Source: Salinicoccus hispanicus
GTDB lineage: Bacteria; Bacillota; Bacilli; Staphylococcales; Salinicoccaceae
Assembly (NCBI RefSeq): GCF_009831115.1
Contig: NZ_WUUK01000002.1
Location: 310,001 to 374,000 of the forward strand
DNA length: 64,000 nucleotides
Reading direction: 5' to 3'
In this document: positions 24,744 through 34,210 of the stretch, in pieces
Numbering within the stretch: the first letter of the stretch is position 1
How the letters are laid out: each line of letters begins with the position of its first letter
The notes under the pieces: generated by a model
What the model saw: the letters and a program-made list of their open reading frames with translations, nothing else
Told to the model about the DNA's origin: nothing
The model's database searches: none
Translations under genes and position numbers: made by a program

Positions 24744-26030
24744 ATGAAAAAAGTGACGATGTTTGTATGGAATCATTTCACGAACGATGCACGTGTCATG
24801 AGGGAAGGCGTGACTCTCAGTGAACACGGCTACGATGTTAATCTTATAGCGATTGAGAATAAGAAGGACTTGCGTGCAAAAGCTTTTGAGGTGGTCAATG
24901 ATCACTTTCGGGTTCATCGCGTACCGATGTACCCTTGGCTGCTGGAACTCTACCAGAACAATAGGAAAGAGTTTGTCATCAGTGTGGCTGGAATAACGAC
25001 GATTGTCGCTCCAGCCCTTTTTTATAAATCCTGGCTACTGATGTCCGCCTATTTCATTTTCCTCGGTGCCGCATATGGTGCGGTGAAGAATAATAGCACA
25101 AGACGCAATATGATCAAACTTGCCAGAAGTATCAGAATGATCATTGAAGGATATCGCCAGAATGCGGATATATATCATTCGCATGATCTCAACACCCTTA
25201 CCCAGGGGGTAATCTGTTCGAAGATGAGGTTAAAACGCAGGAAACTGGTCTACGATTCACATGAAGTGCAGACCGATCGCACCGGTTATAATCCAAAGAC
25301 GATTGCCAGATGGGAAGGCGCACTCCTACCATTCGTCGATGAGACGATAGTTGAGAATCATACAAGAGCAGAAAAACATGAAGCACTGTACGGCTACTAT
25401 CCGCACACGCTATACAACTACTCGGAACTGTTTGATATCGAGAGGAAACCGAAAGCAGACCTCCATGATGCACTCGACCTTCCCGAAGAAGAAAAGATAC
25501 TGCTCTATCAAGGAGGCGTCCAACCGGGTAGAGGTCTTGAACTGCTTATCCAGGCCATGCCCATGATAGAGGAAGGTACGCTCGTATTTCTAGGTGATGG
25601 CAGGCAGAAGACAGAACTTGAAAAAATGGTGACGGAAATGGATCTCGGTGATCGCATCAAATTTGTACCGAAAGTACATCTTTCCGAACTTCCATCTTAT
25701 ACTCGCAATGCCTATCTTGGTTTCCAGGTATTGCAGAACATCAATTATAACCATTATTCGGCATCATCCAATAAGCTGTTCGAATACATGATGGCCCATG
25801 TGCCTGTGGTGAGCTGTGATTTTCCTGAAATCAGAAGTGTAGTCGAAGGTGAGCAGGTGGGACTCGCAATAGATGCAAGCAAACCATCAGCCATTGCCGA
25901 TGCGGTCAACATGATGGTTCGCGACGAAGCCATGCGGGAGAGATTCAGCGATAATTGTAAAAAAGCGAAATACACGTATAATTGGGATGTTGAAAAAGAT
26001 AAGCTTCTTCAGGTTTATAAAGAACTCTAG
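24744..26030 (+). CDS. GT4-family glycosyltransferase with membrane hairpin
   Basis: The 428-residue protein is a paralogue of the enzyme at 12050 (MKKVTMFVWNHFTNDARVM, DIYHSHDLNTLTQG, YDSHEVQTDRTG, NHYSASSNKLFEYMMAHVPVV). It differs by an insertion at about residues 75-115 with two hydrophobic stretches (ITTIVAPALFYKSWLLMSAYFIFL) that probably form a membrane hairpin or dip, bringing the enzyme to the lipid-linked acceptor. It lies 11 bases after the acyltransferase gene and 23 before the ATPase gene in the same direction. It likely adds a sugar to the exported glycopolymer; donor unknown. Confidence 0.82.
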   Translation: MKKVTMFVWNHFTNDARVMREGVTLSEHGYDVNLIAIENKKDLRAKAFEVVNDHFRVHRVPMYPWLLELYQNNRKEFVISVAGITTIVAPALFYKSWLLMSAYFIFLGAAYGAVKNNSTRRNMIKLARSIRMIIEGYRQNADIYHSHDLNTLTQGVICSKMRLKRRKLVYDSHEVQTDRTGYNPKTIARWEGALLPFVDETIVENHTRAEKHEALYGYYPHTLYNYSELFDIERKPKADLHDALDLPEEEKILLYQGGVQPGRGLELLIQAMPMIEEGTLVFLGDGRQKTELEKMVTEMDLGDRIKFVPKVHLSELPSYTRNAYLGFQVLQNINYNHYSASSNKLFEYMMAHVPVVSCDFPEIRSVVEGEQVGLAIDASKPSAIADAVNMMVRDEAMRERFSDNCKKAKYTYNWDVEKDKLLQVYKEL

Positions 26031-26053
26031 CTGTATGAAGGAAGGTCTTATAG

Positions 26054-26965
26054 ATGACTTATAAAGTCAAAGTTGAAAATGTATCGAAAGTCTATGATCT
26101 GAACCGCAGTAAAGTAGCTAAGCTTCTGTCGCTATTCACTATGGGACATTTCTATAAAGAAAAACCTTACTATGCCTTGCGTGATATCAATTTTGAGGTC
26201 CAGAGCGGAGATTCCGTTGGAATCATCGGATTGAACGGGTCCGGAAAATCAACATTGTCCGATCTGCTTGGGCAGGTTACAGTAGCAACTACCGGCAAGG
26301 TTCGTATCAATGGGAAAAGTTCCCTGATTGCCATCAATGCCGGTTTGAACAATGACCTGACCGGTGAAGAGAATATACGAATGAAATGCCTGATGCACGG
26401 AATGAGTGAAGAAACGATTGATGCACGCTATCAGGATATCGTTGATTTCAGCGAACTGGGAGAAGAATTCATCAAGCAGCCGATAAAATCATATTCGAGT
26501 GGTATGCGCTCAAGACTCGGATTCTCGATAGCCATCCATACGGATCCGGATGTACTGATTGTCGATGAAGCTCTATCGGTCGGGGATGAGACATTCTCCA
26601 ACAAGTGTATCGAGCGCATGAAACAGTTCCAGGCTGACGGCAAGACGATATTCTTCGTCTCCCACTCGGCAGCCCAAATCTCAAAGATGTGCAATAAGGC
26701 TCTCTGGATTCACTATGGGGAAATAGAGGACTATGGCGAAGCGGCGCCGATCATCAGCAAGTACGTCAAGTTCATCCGTGAATTCAAGGACATGACAAAA
26801 GAAGAGCAGCTTGCATACAAGTCCGAGATGACCAGAAAGCAGCAGGAGCAGGGTGAGCAGATGGAAGTGAAAAAATACAGAAGACCCTTCTATCGTTATA
26901 TTCCTGCAATTTCGGTTCTCGGCTTGTTCGTCTACAGTGTGCTGCACCAGCTGAACATATTCTAA
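26054..26965 (+). CDS. ABC exporter ATPase, TagH-like with C-terminal membrane anchor (second copy)
   Basis: The 303-residue protein has Walker A GLNGSGKST, the TagH-type signature YSSGMRSRLGFSIA, Walker B VLIVDEALSVGDE and the switch FFVSHSAAQI. This is the polysaccharide-exporter (TagH/RfbB) branch, with 'KVENVSKVYDLNRSKVAKLLSLF' typical of TagH N-termini. Unlike the TagH at 43124 it has no GW domain. It ends with a lysine/arginine-rich linker and one hydrophobic segment (YIPAISVLGLFVYSVLHQL, about residues 278-298). It is probably the energy subunit of the TagG-like permease at 18275. The stand-alone GW-like protein at 19100 may replace the missing GW domain. Confidence 0.85.
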   Translation: MTYKVKVENVSKVYDLNRSKVAKLLSLFTMGHFYKEKPYYALRDINFEVQSGDSVGIIGLNGSGKSTLSDLLGQVTVATTGKVRINGKSSLIAINAGLNNDLTGEENIRMKCLMHGMSEETIDARYQDIVDFSELGEEFIKQPIKSYSSGMRSRLGFSIAIHTDPDVLIVDEALSVGDETFSNKCIERMKQFQADGKTIFFVSHSAAQISKMCNKALWIHYGEIEDYGEAAPIISKYVKFIREFKDMTKEEQLAYKSEMTRKQQEQGEQMEVKKYRRPFYRYIPAISVLGLFVYSVLHQLNIF

Positions 26966-26989
26966 TTGCGACGCAAAGGGGATGATATT

Positions 26990-28843
26990 ATGAATCGTGA
27001 GTTTCAAAGTAAGCCATTTATCTTATCAAAAAGAGCACTCGTAAATGTACAGAATGATTTTGATCACGTGGAAGCACTGTCGTCCGCCCATCTCTACTAC
27101 GATGATAAGACAGAGGTGACTGACAGCAGCAATCATGGTATCAGAATACTTCTCATCGGATATATACTGGATATAACTGATGGCAATAGATCCAGTTCTG
27201 AAATTCTGACAGAGCTCTGTCAGCTTTACCAGTCTGAGAACAAAGAATCATTCTATGAAAAACTGGATTTCCTCAATGGCCGTTATATACTCATTGCAGA
27301 TGATGGGTCTGATACTGTGCTGTTCACTGACGCAACCTGCCTCCGACCAGTATTCTATTGGAACAAGGAAATATTGGGTTCACATGAGGTACTGGTGAGG
27401 GAAGTTGTAGAAGGAGAGAATAACATCGAACTCTCAGTACAAAAATTTAAAATGAATGGCTTCCTTGATTATACTTCCACACAATCCGTATACAAAATGA
27501 ATCCGAATGTGTTCTACTCCGCAGTCGGAATGCAGTTCATACGCTACTACCCGAGAGCCCAGAGCAAAGTGTCAGAAGTCGATGAGATTGTGGCAAAGAC
27601 GATAGACTTCTACCAGCCACAAGTGGAATGGCTGAATCGCAATTATCCGCTTATCTACCAGTCATTGACAGGTGGCTATGATTCCAAAATATCACTAGCC
27701 ATCACTAAACCGACAATGAACAAGGTGCAATATTTCACCTATATGATTGATCTGGAGAATACACCTGATTCCCAGTTCAGCAGAATCTATAGGAAGGACA
27801 AGGACCTTGTGGACCGTCTTGTGTATAATCTCAACATTGATGATAATCACACTTACTACTATTTCAATGAGTACCCCCTGCCTAAGGATTATGAAAAGAC
27901 AATCAGCCGCAATACTTCATCTTCCCACTCCTATGTGCTGAGCCACCTGACACATCGTGAGTTCGAGAAAAATAGCATTCATGTCAAATCAACAATATAC
28001 GAGATTGCCAAATTGCCATTCAGTGCCAATCATATCAATGCACAGACAGATGAGGAACTGCTTAATGTTATTGTCAATTGGGCACCGAAAACTTTGAGGA
28101 AAGAACCTGAAAAGCTTCTGGATATGTATCGAAGTTTCGCAGAAAGAGTGGATATGGAACAGGTCGCGTTATATGGTTATAACCTGCCGGTCATGCTGTA
28201 TTGGGAAACACGGATGGGCAACTGGCATAGCAACATTACTCAGGAAACAGATAACGTTCTGGAGACCTTTGTGTTTGTAAACAACCGTCATATGCTGAAC
28301 CAGTTCATGTATCTGGACACCCAGGCAAGAAAGAATAGAACATATTTTGATAAAGTGGTTTCAAACAAATGGCCGATATTGAATTATTTCATTCCGAACC
28401 GATATGAAACGCTTGAGGATAGAATCGCAATGCAGGCGAATGACGGAGCGTCGCAGACTAGAGGCTCTGCATCCCGTGCCAGGGTCGAACTGACCCATTA
28501 CGGGATCAATGTCAGGGACATCAGCAACCTTGAAGTGGCAGCACAAGCTGATCATATTGAAATAAGACCCCTTCAGGGGACGAAGCTGAAGGATGAGGAG
28601 ATTACTCTGACACTGGCCAATAATGATGAATCTGACAAACCACTTGTGCTGGAAGGCTACTATAACCACCCCTCAAAGAACATCTTCATAGCGCTGAATG
28701 GCGAAAAGTTCTCGATCAATGACTACCATGAAGGGAAAAACGTGACGTTGAAGGCCGGAGAGGAAATGAAGATATCCTATCATTATGCAAAGAATTTTGA
28801 CCGTTCCTCGTGGTATAAAGCAGGTATGCTGACAATCAGATAA
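26990..28843 (+). CDS. Asparagine-synthetase-like protein without glutaminase cysteine
   Basis: The start is the ATG at 26990 (MNREFQSKPF), with AAAGGGG upstream. The 617-residue protein follows the asparagine-synthetase B layout. The N-terminal Ntn-like domain (FLNGRYILIADDGSDTVLFTDATCLRPVFYW) lacks the N-terminal catalytic cysteine. It is followed by an ATP-pyrophosphatase domain with the P-loop variant SLTGGYDSK (about residues 225-233; usual form SGG.DSS). A C-terminal region after about 500 looks beta-rich (IEIRPLQGTKLKDEEITLTL). Such proteins adenylate carboxylates and form amides in natural-product and cell-wall pathways. In this cluster it could amidate a sugar acid or attach an amine. 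It is 24 bases after the ATPase gene. Confidence 0.65.
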   Translation: MNREFQSKPFILSKRALVNVQNDFDHVEALSSAHLYYDDKTEVTDSSNHGIRILLIGYILDITDGNRSSSEILTELCQLYQSENKESFYEKLDFLNGRYILIADDGSDTVLFTDATCLRPVFYWNKEILGSHEVLVREVVEGENNIELSVQKFKMNGFLDYTSTQSVYKMNPNVFYSAVGMQFIRYYPRAQSKVSEVDEIVAKTIDFYQPQVEWLNRNYPLIYQSLTGGYDSKISLAITKPTMNKVQYFTYMIDLENTPDSQFSRIYRKDKDLVDRLVYNLNIDDNHTYYYFNEYPLPKDYEKTISRNTSSSHSYVLSHLTHREFEKNSIHVKSTIYEIAKLPFSANHINAQTDEELLNVIVNWAPKTLRKEPEKLLDMYRSFAERVDMEQVALYGYNLPVMLYWETRMGNWHSNITQETDNVLETFVFVNNRHMLNQFMYLDTQARKNRTYFDKVVSNKWPILNYFIPNRYETLEDRIAMQANDGASQTRGSASRARVELTHYGINVRDISNLEVAAQADHIEIRPLQGTKLKDEEITLTLANNDESDKPLVLEGYYNHPSKNIFIALNGEKFSINDYHEGKNVTLKAGEEMKISYHYAKNFDRSSWYKAGMLTIR

Positions 28844-28851
28844 AGAATGTG

Positions 28852-29480
28852 ATGGATATGGTAAAGAGTAGAATAGTGGCAGTCGAAAGTGCTGCGCTGA
28901 CAACTGTAAAGCTGCCGTTCAATCGATAGATGCGTCTTGAAGTAATTAATGAAGACAGGACGTATCATTTCCTTCTATGCCTCAGAAAACGAACGGACCA
29001 TATGCTTGTCATATCGAATGATGCCATCAACCTGGAAAAGAAACGTCCGCCGGTCTTCATGGGAAGCACCTGGACGGATAGTCTTCGAGGATCGCTGATT
29101 TTCATCGATGACCCGACATTGCATGGTACCGGCCTGAGGTTCGGGTGTGGGCAGGGCACAAATTATCCCTCATGTTTATGGCAGTCTTGATAGGGGAAGG
29201 GTGGTTGAGCAGTATGGATACTGTCTGTCGGTTACAGAGACATTCAGACACTATCGCGATGCGCGCGGATCCACTATTTTCAAAGTACACTCTGTCCCCA
29301 CGATATGAGAAGCCATCTGGATCCTCTCATGAAATAGATGGGACAGAGTGGGCTGGATATGTCGAAACTATATGTCCATTACTATTTTGATGCCGAAGCC
29401 AGACGTGCCCCCTTTCAAAAGCGGGCATGGAACGCATGCTGAAGGATGTGCTCGATGAAGACTTCGACTATCGTATATAG
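28852..29480 (+). pseudogene. Decayed hydrolase-like gene of the glycopolymer cluster
   Basis: Coding similarity can be followed through several frames. It starts MDMVKSRIVAVESAAL at 28852, meets an in-frame TAG at 28927-28929, then continues MRLEVINEDRTYHFLLC to LIFIDDPTLHGTGLRFG. A frameshift near 29155 leads to VYGSLDRGRVVEQYGYCLSV, another near 29300 leads to HDMRSHLDPLMK, a TAG and LYVHYYFDAEARRAPFQK, and a last shift gives MERMLKDVLDEDFDYRI and the stop at 29480. The pattern resembles polysaccharide-locus alpha/beta-hydrolases distantly like Asp2. It begins 8 bases after the asparagine-synthetase-like gene, so it was probably the last cluster gene. At least three frameshifts and two nonsense codons show it is dead. 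Confidence 0.7.
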
Positions 29481-29500
29481 ATTCTGCTGATGGTGTGGAT

Positions 29501-29528
29501 TTGAAAACCCCGTGTAATTTGCTATAAT
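29501..29528 (+). promoter_or_regulatory. Promoter of the UDP-ManNAc dehydrogenase gene
   Basis: TTGAAA (29501-29506) and TATAAT (29523-29528) are 16 bases apart. The -10 is preceded by TGC, making an extended -10 element. It lies 45 bases upstream of the start codon. Confidence 0.75.
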
Positions 29529-29573
29529 ATTTAATGATATTAACAAACACTGGAAAGAGAAGAGGATTCTAAT

Positions 29574-30827
29574 ATGAAACTAACGACAGTAGGTTTAGGA
29601 TACATCGGCTTGCCGACATCCATCATGTTTGCGAAGCATGGTGTGGAAGTGGTCGGCGTGGATATCAAACAGGAAGCAGTGGATATGCTGAATGGTGGTC
29701 AGATCCACATTGAGGAGCCGGGCCTACAGGAAGCTTTGGAGGAAGTGCTTGAACAGGGAACCTTTAAAGCATCCATAAAACCGGAGGAAGCGGATGTCTA
29801 TATCATCGCTGTACCGACTCCGAATAATGATGATGAATTCAAATCATGTGACATTTCAATTGTCATGTCCGGCGTGAAGAGCATTGTGCCGATTCTTAAA
29901 AAAGGGGATACGGTCATTGTCGAATCTACGATTGCACCGAGAACAATGGACGACCATGTTGCCCCTTATCTCGAGGAACAGGGCTTCACCATCGGTGAAG
30001 ACATTTTTGTGGTCCACTGTCCGGAACGTGTACTGCCGGGCAAGATCATGGAAGAGCTCATCTACAACAACCGCATCATCGGCGGCATGACACCAGCGTG
30101 TGTCGAGGCGGGCAAGAAGGTCTACGGTACTTTCGTCAAAGGTGAGATGATCGAGACTAATGCCAAGACTGCTGAAATGTCCAAGCTGATGGAGAACACA
30201 TACAGGGATGTCAACATCGCGCTTGCGAATGAACTGGCGAAGATCTGTAACCATCTCGACATCAATGTTCACGAAGTCATCGAAATGGCGAACAAGCACC
30301 CACGTGTCAACCTGCATACGCCAGGACCGGGTGTCGGTGGACACTGTCTCGCAGTCGATCCATATTTCATCATCGCAGAAGCACCGGATAAGTCCCCGCT
30401 CATCCAGCAGGCAAGGGAGATCAACAATTCCATGCCGGCATATGTTGTGGACTATACGAAAGAGATTCTTTCCAGAATGGATGGGAAAAAGGTGACCGTA
30501 TTCGGTCTGACCTACAAGGGAGATGTGGATGATATCCGTGAATCCCCGGCATTCGACATCTACGAGCTGCTCAGAAAAGAAGAAGATCTCGAAGTAGTTG
30601 CCTATGATCCGCACGTCAAGATGGACTGGGTAGAGAAAGATGTGAAGAAAGCAGTTGCAGACAGTTCGCTGGTCCTCGTTCTGAGTGACCATAGCCAGTT
30701 CAAGAATATGTCCGACTCGGACTTCACCACAATGAAGAACAAGTATATCTTCGATACGAAGAACGTCATGAAGAACGACTTCCAGGAAGTTGAATACTAC
30801 AACTACGGCAACATTCAAAAACTTTAA
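29574..30827 (+). CDS. wecC: UDP-N-acetyl-D-mannosamine dehydrogenase
   Basis: The 417-residue protein is a nucleotide-sugar dehydrogenase of the WecC/CapO branch: NAD-binding VGLGYIGLPTSIMFA at the N-terminus, GDTVIVESTIAPRTMD, HCPERVLPGKIMEEL, and the catalytic cysteine C258 in GVGGHCLAVDP. It oxidises UDP-ManNAc twice to UDP-ManNAcA, a sugar of enterobacterial common antigen and of S. aureus type 5/8 capsule. The 'HCPERVLPGK' and 'GHCLAVDP' wording separates it from the UDP-glucose dehydrogenase at 62929, which has GGSCFPKD. It has its own promoter and terminator. It probably supplies an acidic amino sugar to the surface polymers of this region. Confidence 0.9.
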   Translation: MKLTTVGLGYIGLPTSIMFAKHGVEVVGVDIKQEAVDMLNGGQIHIEEPGLQEALEEVLEQGTFKASIKPEEADVYIIAVPTPNNDDEFKSCDISIVMSGVKSIVPILKKGDTVIVESTIAPRTMDDHVAPYLEEQGFTIGEDIFVVHCPERVLPGKIMEELIYNNRIIGGMTPACVEAGKKVYGTFVKGEMIETNAKTAEMSKLMENTYRDVNIALANELAKICNHLDINVHEVIEMANKHPRVNLHTPGPGVGGHCLAVDPYFIIAEAPDKSPLIQQAREINNSMPAYVVDYTKEILSRMDGKKVTVFGLTYKGDVDDIRESPAFDIYELLRKEEDLEVVAYDPHVKMDWVEKDVKKAVADSSLVLVLSDHSQFKNMSDSDFTTMKNKYIFDTKNVMKNDFQEVEYYNYGNIQKL

Positions 30828-30833
30828 TGACTC

Positions 30834-30860
30834 AAGGAGAAGCAACGCTTCTCCTTTTTT
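30834..30860 (+). terminator. Terminator of the dehydrogenase gene
   Basis: A perfect 10-base stem (AAGGAGAAGC with GCTTCTCCTT), loop AAC, followed by a run of T residues to 30860. Confidence 0.9.
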
Positions 30861-30892
30861 AAAATAAATTTAGCAACAGGGATGATGCAATC

Positions 30893-31903
30893 ATGCTGGA
30901 TAAATTCAAAAATGATATTAAAAAACACGAACACTATTACCGGGGGAAGAACCACAGGATAGACTACCTCCAATATAACCAGGCAGACAGCAACCATCTA
31001 ATCGTTGTGCTCTCCGGCTTCAATGGCAAGGAAACACATGGCGCTCCGGCCAAGTACAACTATATGCGAACGCTGAATGATATACATATCAATAAGCTGT
31101 TCATTAAAGATTCGGTGGATAATGTTCCTGTGTATTATATGGGAACAGAGGGCAGCACCAGCTATCTTGATGATGTCTGCGCACTGATTGAAGAGAAGCT
31201 TGAAGAGATGAAAGTTGCCAAAGAACAGCTGATCATCTCAGGATCATCAAAGGGAGGGACCGGCGCACTACTTATTGGTCTCACTCTGGGCGCTGGCCAT
31301 ATCATCGCGGGTGCCAGTCAACTCAATGTAGGCACCTACTTGAGTACTTTGAACGAAAAGCTCAAAGAAATGCTGTTTACCCAGATCATCGGACACAACA
31401 ATGCTGATGCACCAGAAATATTGGACCGGAAGTTCCGGGAGAGACTGCTTGTCAAAGAGACACGCAGCCAGTTCTATTTCCATGGGGGCAACAGGGATCT
31501 GCATTATAGCCAGCATATGGTCCCAATGCTCAGACACTTCGACGCACATGGGATACTATATGAACTTGATCTCAGAGGATACGAGGGTCATGAGAACGTC
31601 AAATACTATTTTCCTGACTATTTTGAACGTACTGTCAAAGGCATCACTGCGCGTACCTTCATCGAGCGGCCGAAAGTTACTGCTAGAGGGGAAGAAACAG
31701 AAATAGATGTGAAGATAAACAACACCACCGACAATACAGACTGGGCGATCTATGTATACAAGAAGGACAAAAAGATCGTCAAGATCATGTATAACACTGA
31801 TAGGAAGCATACAGTGCCAGTCAGATATGAAGATATCCGATCTGTTAAAGTGTTCCTTCGTGTCAATGGAGAGAAGAAACAGGTAGAAGACTATATTCTA
31901 TAG
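30893..31903 (+). CDS. Alpha/beta-hydrolase-fold protein of a surface-polymer locus
   Basis: The 336-residue protein has no signal peptide. A hydrolase domain has an early strand HLIVVLSGFNG (oxyanion region), the nucleophile elbow ISGSSKGGTGAL with S119, and a likely catalytic histidine H233 in GYEGHENV. The last 80 residues are beta-rich. It resembles hydrolase-like proteins of polysaccharide and accessory-secretion loci such as Asp2, some of which have O-acetylating or deacetylating activity. The ATG at 30893 has a weak site (ACAGGGATGATG). It is a single gene between two terminators. Substrate unknown; modification of a surface glycan is the inference. Confidence 0.65.
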   Translation: MLDKFKNDIKKHEHYYRGKNHRIDYLQYNQADSNHLIVVLSGFNGKETHGAPAKYNYMRTLNDIHINKLFIKDSVDNVPVYYMGTEGSTSYLDDVCALIEEKLEEMKVAKEQLIISGSSKGGTGALLIGLTLGAGHIIAGASQLNVGTYLSTLNEKLKEMLFTQIIGHNNADAPEILDRKFRERLLVKETRSQFYFHGGNRDLHYSQHMVPMLRHFDAHGILYELDLRGYEGHENVKYYFPDYFERTVKGITARTFIERPKVTARGEETEIDVKINNTTDNTDWAIYVYKKDKKIVKIMYNTDRKHTVPVRYEDIRSVKVFLRVNGEKKQVEDYIL

Positions 31904-31906
31904 TAA

Positions 31907-31937
31907 AAGCGCAGCTTATAGAAGCTGCGCTTTTTTT
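31907..31937 (+). terminator. Terminator between hydrolase gene and convergent acyltransferase pseudogene
   Basis: An 11-base stem AAGCGCAGCTT with its complement across ATAG, followed by TTTTT up to 31937. The A-rich left side lets it work for the minus strand too. Confidence 0.88.
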
Positions 31938-33923
31938 CTATTCGATAATATTCATGATATCTTCTCTCAACACCGGCCCCATTGTTGTTGAATAGGTGTT
32001 ATTGATATGCCCCCCATCATAGTAGACCAGAACATTTCCGATAACCGGTTCATACTCATCATCGACCTTGAAGTATTCTGTATAATCCACGGGATGAACA
32101 TTCGGAGATTTGTTTTCAACAAGTGACCAAGGCATGGTTTCACTGATCGGTTCAATGCTGAGCATTTCCTCTTTGGTCGCTTCATAACCATACTGCTCGA
32201 GGTATTCAGGTATATTGAACCCAAAACGTTGATTGTCCCGTATGGCGAGGACAGGGATACCGACGTCGTCACCAATCTTGTTAAGCTGTTCCCGCATGCC
32301 TTCAGGCACTTCTGCGTAATCGGCAAGGCCGATATCGGCAGTGGCAACAACCAGATCTATTTGACTGCTGTTCTCCCTCAAGTACTCGATTGCGTTTTCA
32401 TTCCACTGCTGCTGAGGGCCGTCCGGATGGGCAGTTGAGAAGCGGCTGCCGATCTGGGTCATATTGATGATTCTGACGTTCTCCTCTTCGGCGAACTGCT
32501 GTAATGCGCCAAGCCAGTGAGCAGAGTGGGAACTTCCAGCAAGGACGACGGTGTGTTCATAACCTTCCTGAACACCGTACATTTCTGTAATCAATGTGCC
32601 ATTAGTGCTTGTCTGATTCACTTTGTCTTCGTAGGAATCGGCCAGGTCTTCCATGGCTTGGGCGGGTGCAGGAATATAATCTGTTTCTTCGTCATCGGCA
32701 ACCATGTTCTCCTTGATCATTATCGCACCGGGATGTTCACTTATATCCAAGTCACCATCAAACGATGGCAGGCTTGCCTCATATTGATGATATAGGCTGA
32801 ATGCAATGGTCAAGTTTATGACCAGTCCGGCTGCAAGCAGACCGAGTGGCCGGAAACCGATCTGCATGGACCGGATTGGCTTCTCTATGAAGCGTGTCAC
32901 TAGCCATGACAGCAGGAAGGAAAGGATGATGATGCTTACGCCAACCCATATGCTTGGAACGTTTTCGTTATGAAACTGATAGAAAGATAGCAGTACCCAA
33001 TGCCATAGATAGAGGCCGAAGGCGAGTCCGCCTGCCTTCATCATCCATGGTCTGGCGAGGAAGGACTTTACGCCGTATTTCGTATCCAGGTTGCCTGACA
33101 GCAGTATGACTACGGCACAGAGCATCGGCCATAGGGCAATGTAACCCGGGAACATGGACGAGACATCAAAGAGGATGCCTGTCAGAATCAGGCCGATCAG
33201 GCCAAGCCAGCCGAGGATATCACCGAGTATACCGGGTATTGAGATTCTCGAAAGGTTGACGGCTAAAAGACCGCCGAGTGAAAATTCTCATACTCTCGTA
33301 CTGACGTCAAAATAGGCCCACGGCTGATTGACTTCAGTCAGGTATATCGAATAGCCGAGAGAGAGGATGAACATCAGTCCGAGCACAGTGTTGATCAGTC
33401 TACGACCATTTCGTTTCATCTTCCGCTTCAATATGAAGAAAATGAATGAGAAGACAACGAACCAGATCAGGTAGAACTGTCTCTGGATGGACATCGCCCA
33501 GAAGTGTTCCAGGGGTGTCTTCATCTGCTCCCGATCCAGATAGTCGGTACTGGACAGGGCAAGCTGCCAATTCTGATAGTAGAGCAGGGAAGCAATGGTT
33601 TCGTTGAAAGTCTTTTCAAGTATTGTTCTTGGCAAGAAGAATATACTCAGTACAATGATGGTCAGTACGACGGTCAGAACCGAAGGCAGGAGGCGTTTCA
33701 AAAGATTGGATATGTAGGGGAAGAATTTAAATTCTCCAGTCTTGTTGTAGCGGGAAATTATAGATGTGGTAATCAGGAAACCTGAAATGACGAAAAAAAC
33801 GTCTACACCACCAGATATACGTCCGAACCATATATGGTAGATCGCAACCAGCAACGCAGCAATGATACGTAATCCTTCAATCTCAGGACGGAATCTTTTC
33901 TCTAAATCTATGATTTTATACAT
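31938..33923 (-). pseudogene. OatA-like acyltransferase gene interrupted by one in-frame stop
   Basis: Read from ATG 33923 (MYKIIDLEKRFRPEIEGLRI, ribosome site AGGAGA), the gene encodes the acyltransferase-3 domain, then a TGA at 33290-33288, and continues in the same frame to 31938. The intact paralogues have a tryptophan at this place (TRVWEFAVGG; ARVWEFALGG), so a TGG-to-TGA change is the only defect seen. After the stop the frame runs EFSLGGLLAV through the rest of the membrane domain and the SGNH domain (VLAGSSHSAHW; YYDGGHINNTY). Full length would be about 661 codons, as in the paralogues. It is a recent pseudogene, a sequencing error, or a gene needing readthrough. Confidence 0.88.
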
Positions 33924-34210
33924 GAAAGCGTCTCCTGTTTTGAATTTCAATTGTTCATTATACGCCAGTATATGTAATAATCATATAGTATTCCCAAATG
34001 AAATACTTTCAAATTTTAGTTGCTTACTTGCACATTATTATATATATTTAAAAAGACATATTACATTTTTCATAATATTTAAAAAATTAAGCAGAAGGAC
34101 AGCGTGGCAAAAGAGAATTGGATTCTACAAATCAAGGACGCCTGGGTACCCGACCACCCATGATGTAATGGCAGATCGAGTTTTTATAAAACTTTAAAGA
34201 GGGTCATATT

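Noticed and set aside
29856-30845. 329-codon minus-strand frame
   Set aside because: It is antisense to the well-recognised UDP-ManNAc dehydrogenase gene and overlaps its terminator.
18275-31903. Accessory Sec (SecA2/SecY2) glycoprotein export locus
   Set aside because: Hydrolase-like proteins and glycosyltransferases recall such loci, but no secA2, secY2 or serine-rich adhesin gene is present, while an ABC-type polymer exporter is.
33288-33290. Selenocysteine codon in the acyltransferase
   Set aside because: The paralogues have Trp at this position, the site is in a membrane domain away from catalytic residues, and no selenocysteine genes are visible in the window.
33924-34210. 287-base intergenic region with AT-rich runs
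   Set aside because: I found no convincing promoter pair, hairpin or small gene; it probably contains the divergent promoters of two acyltransferase genes but I cannot place them.
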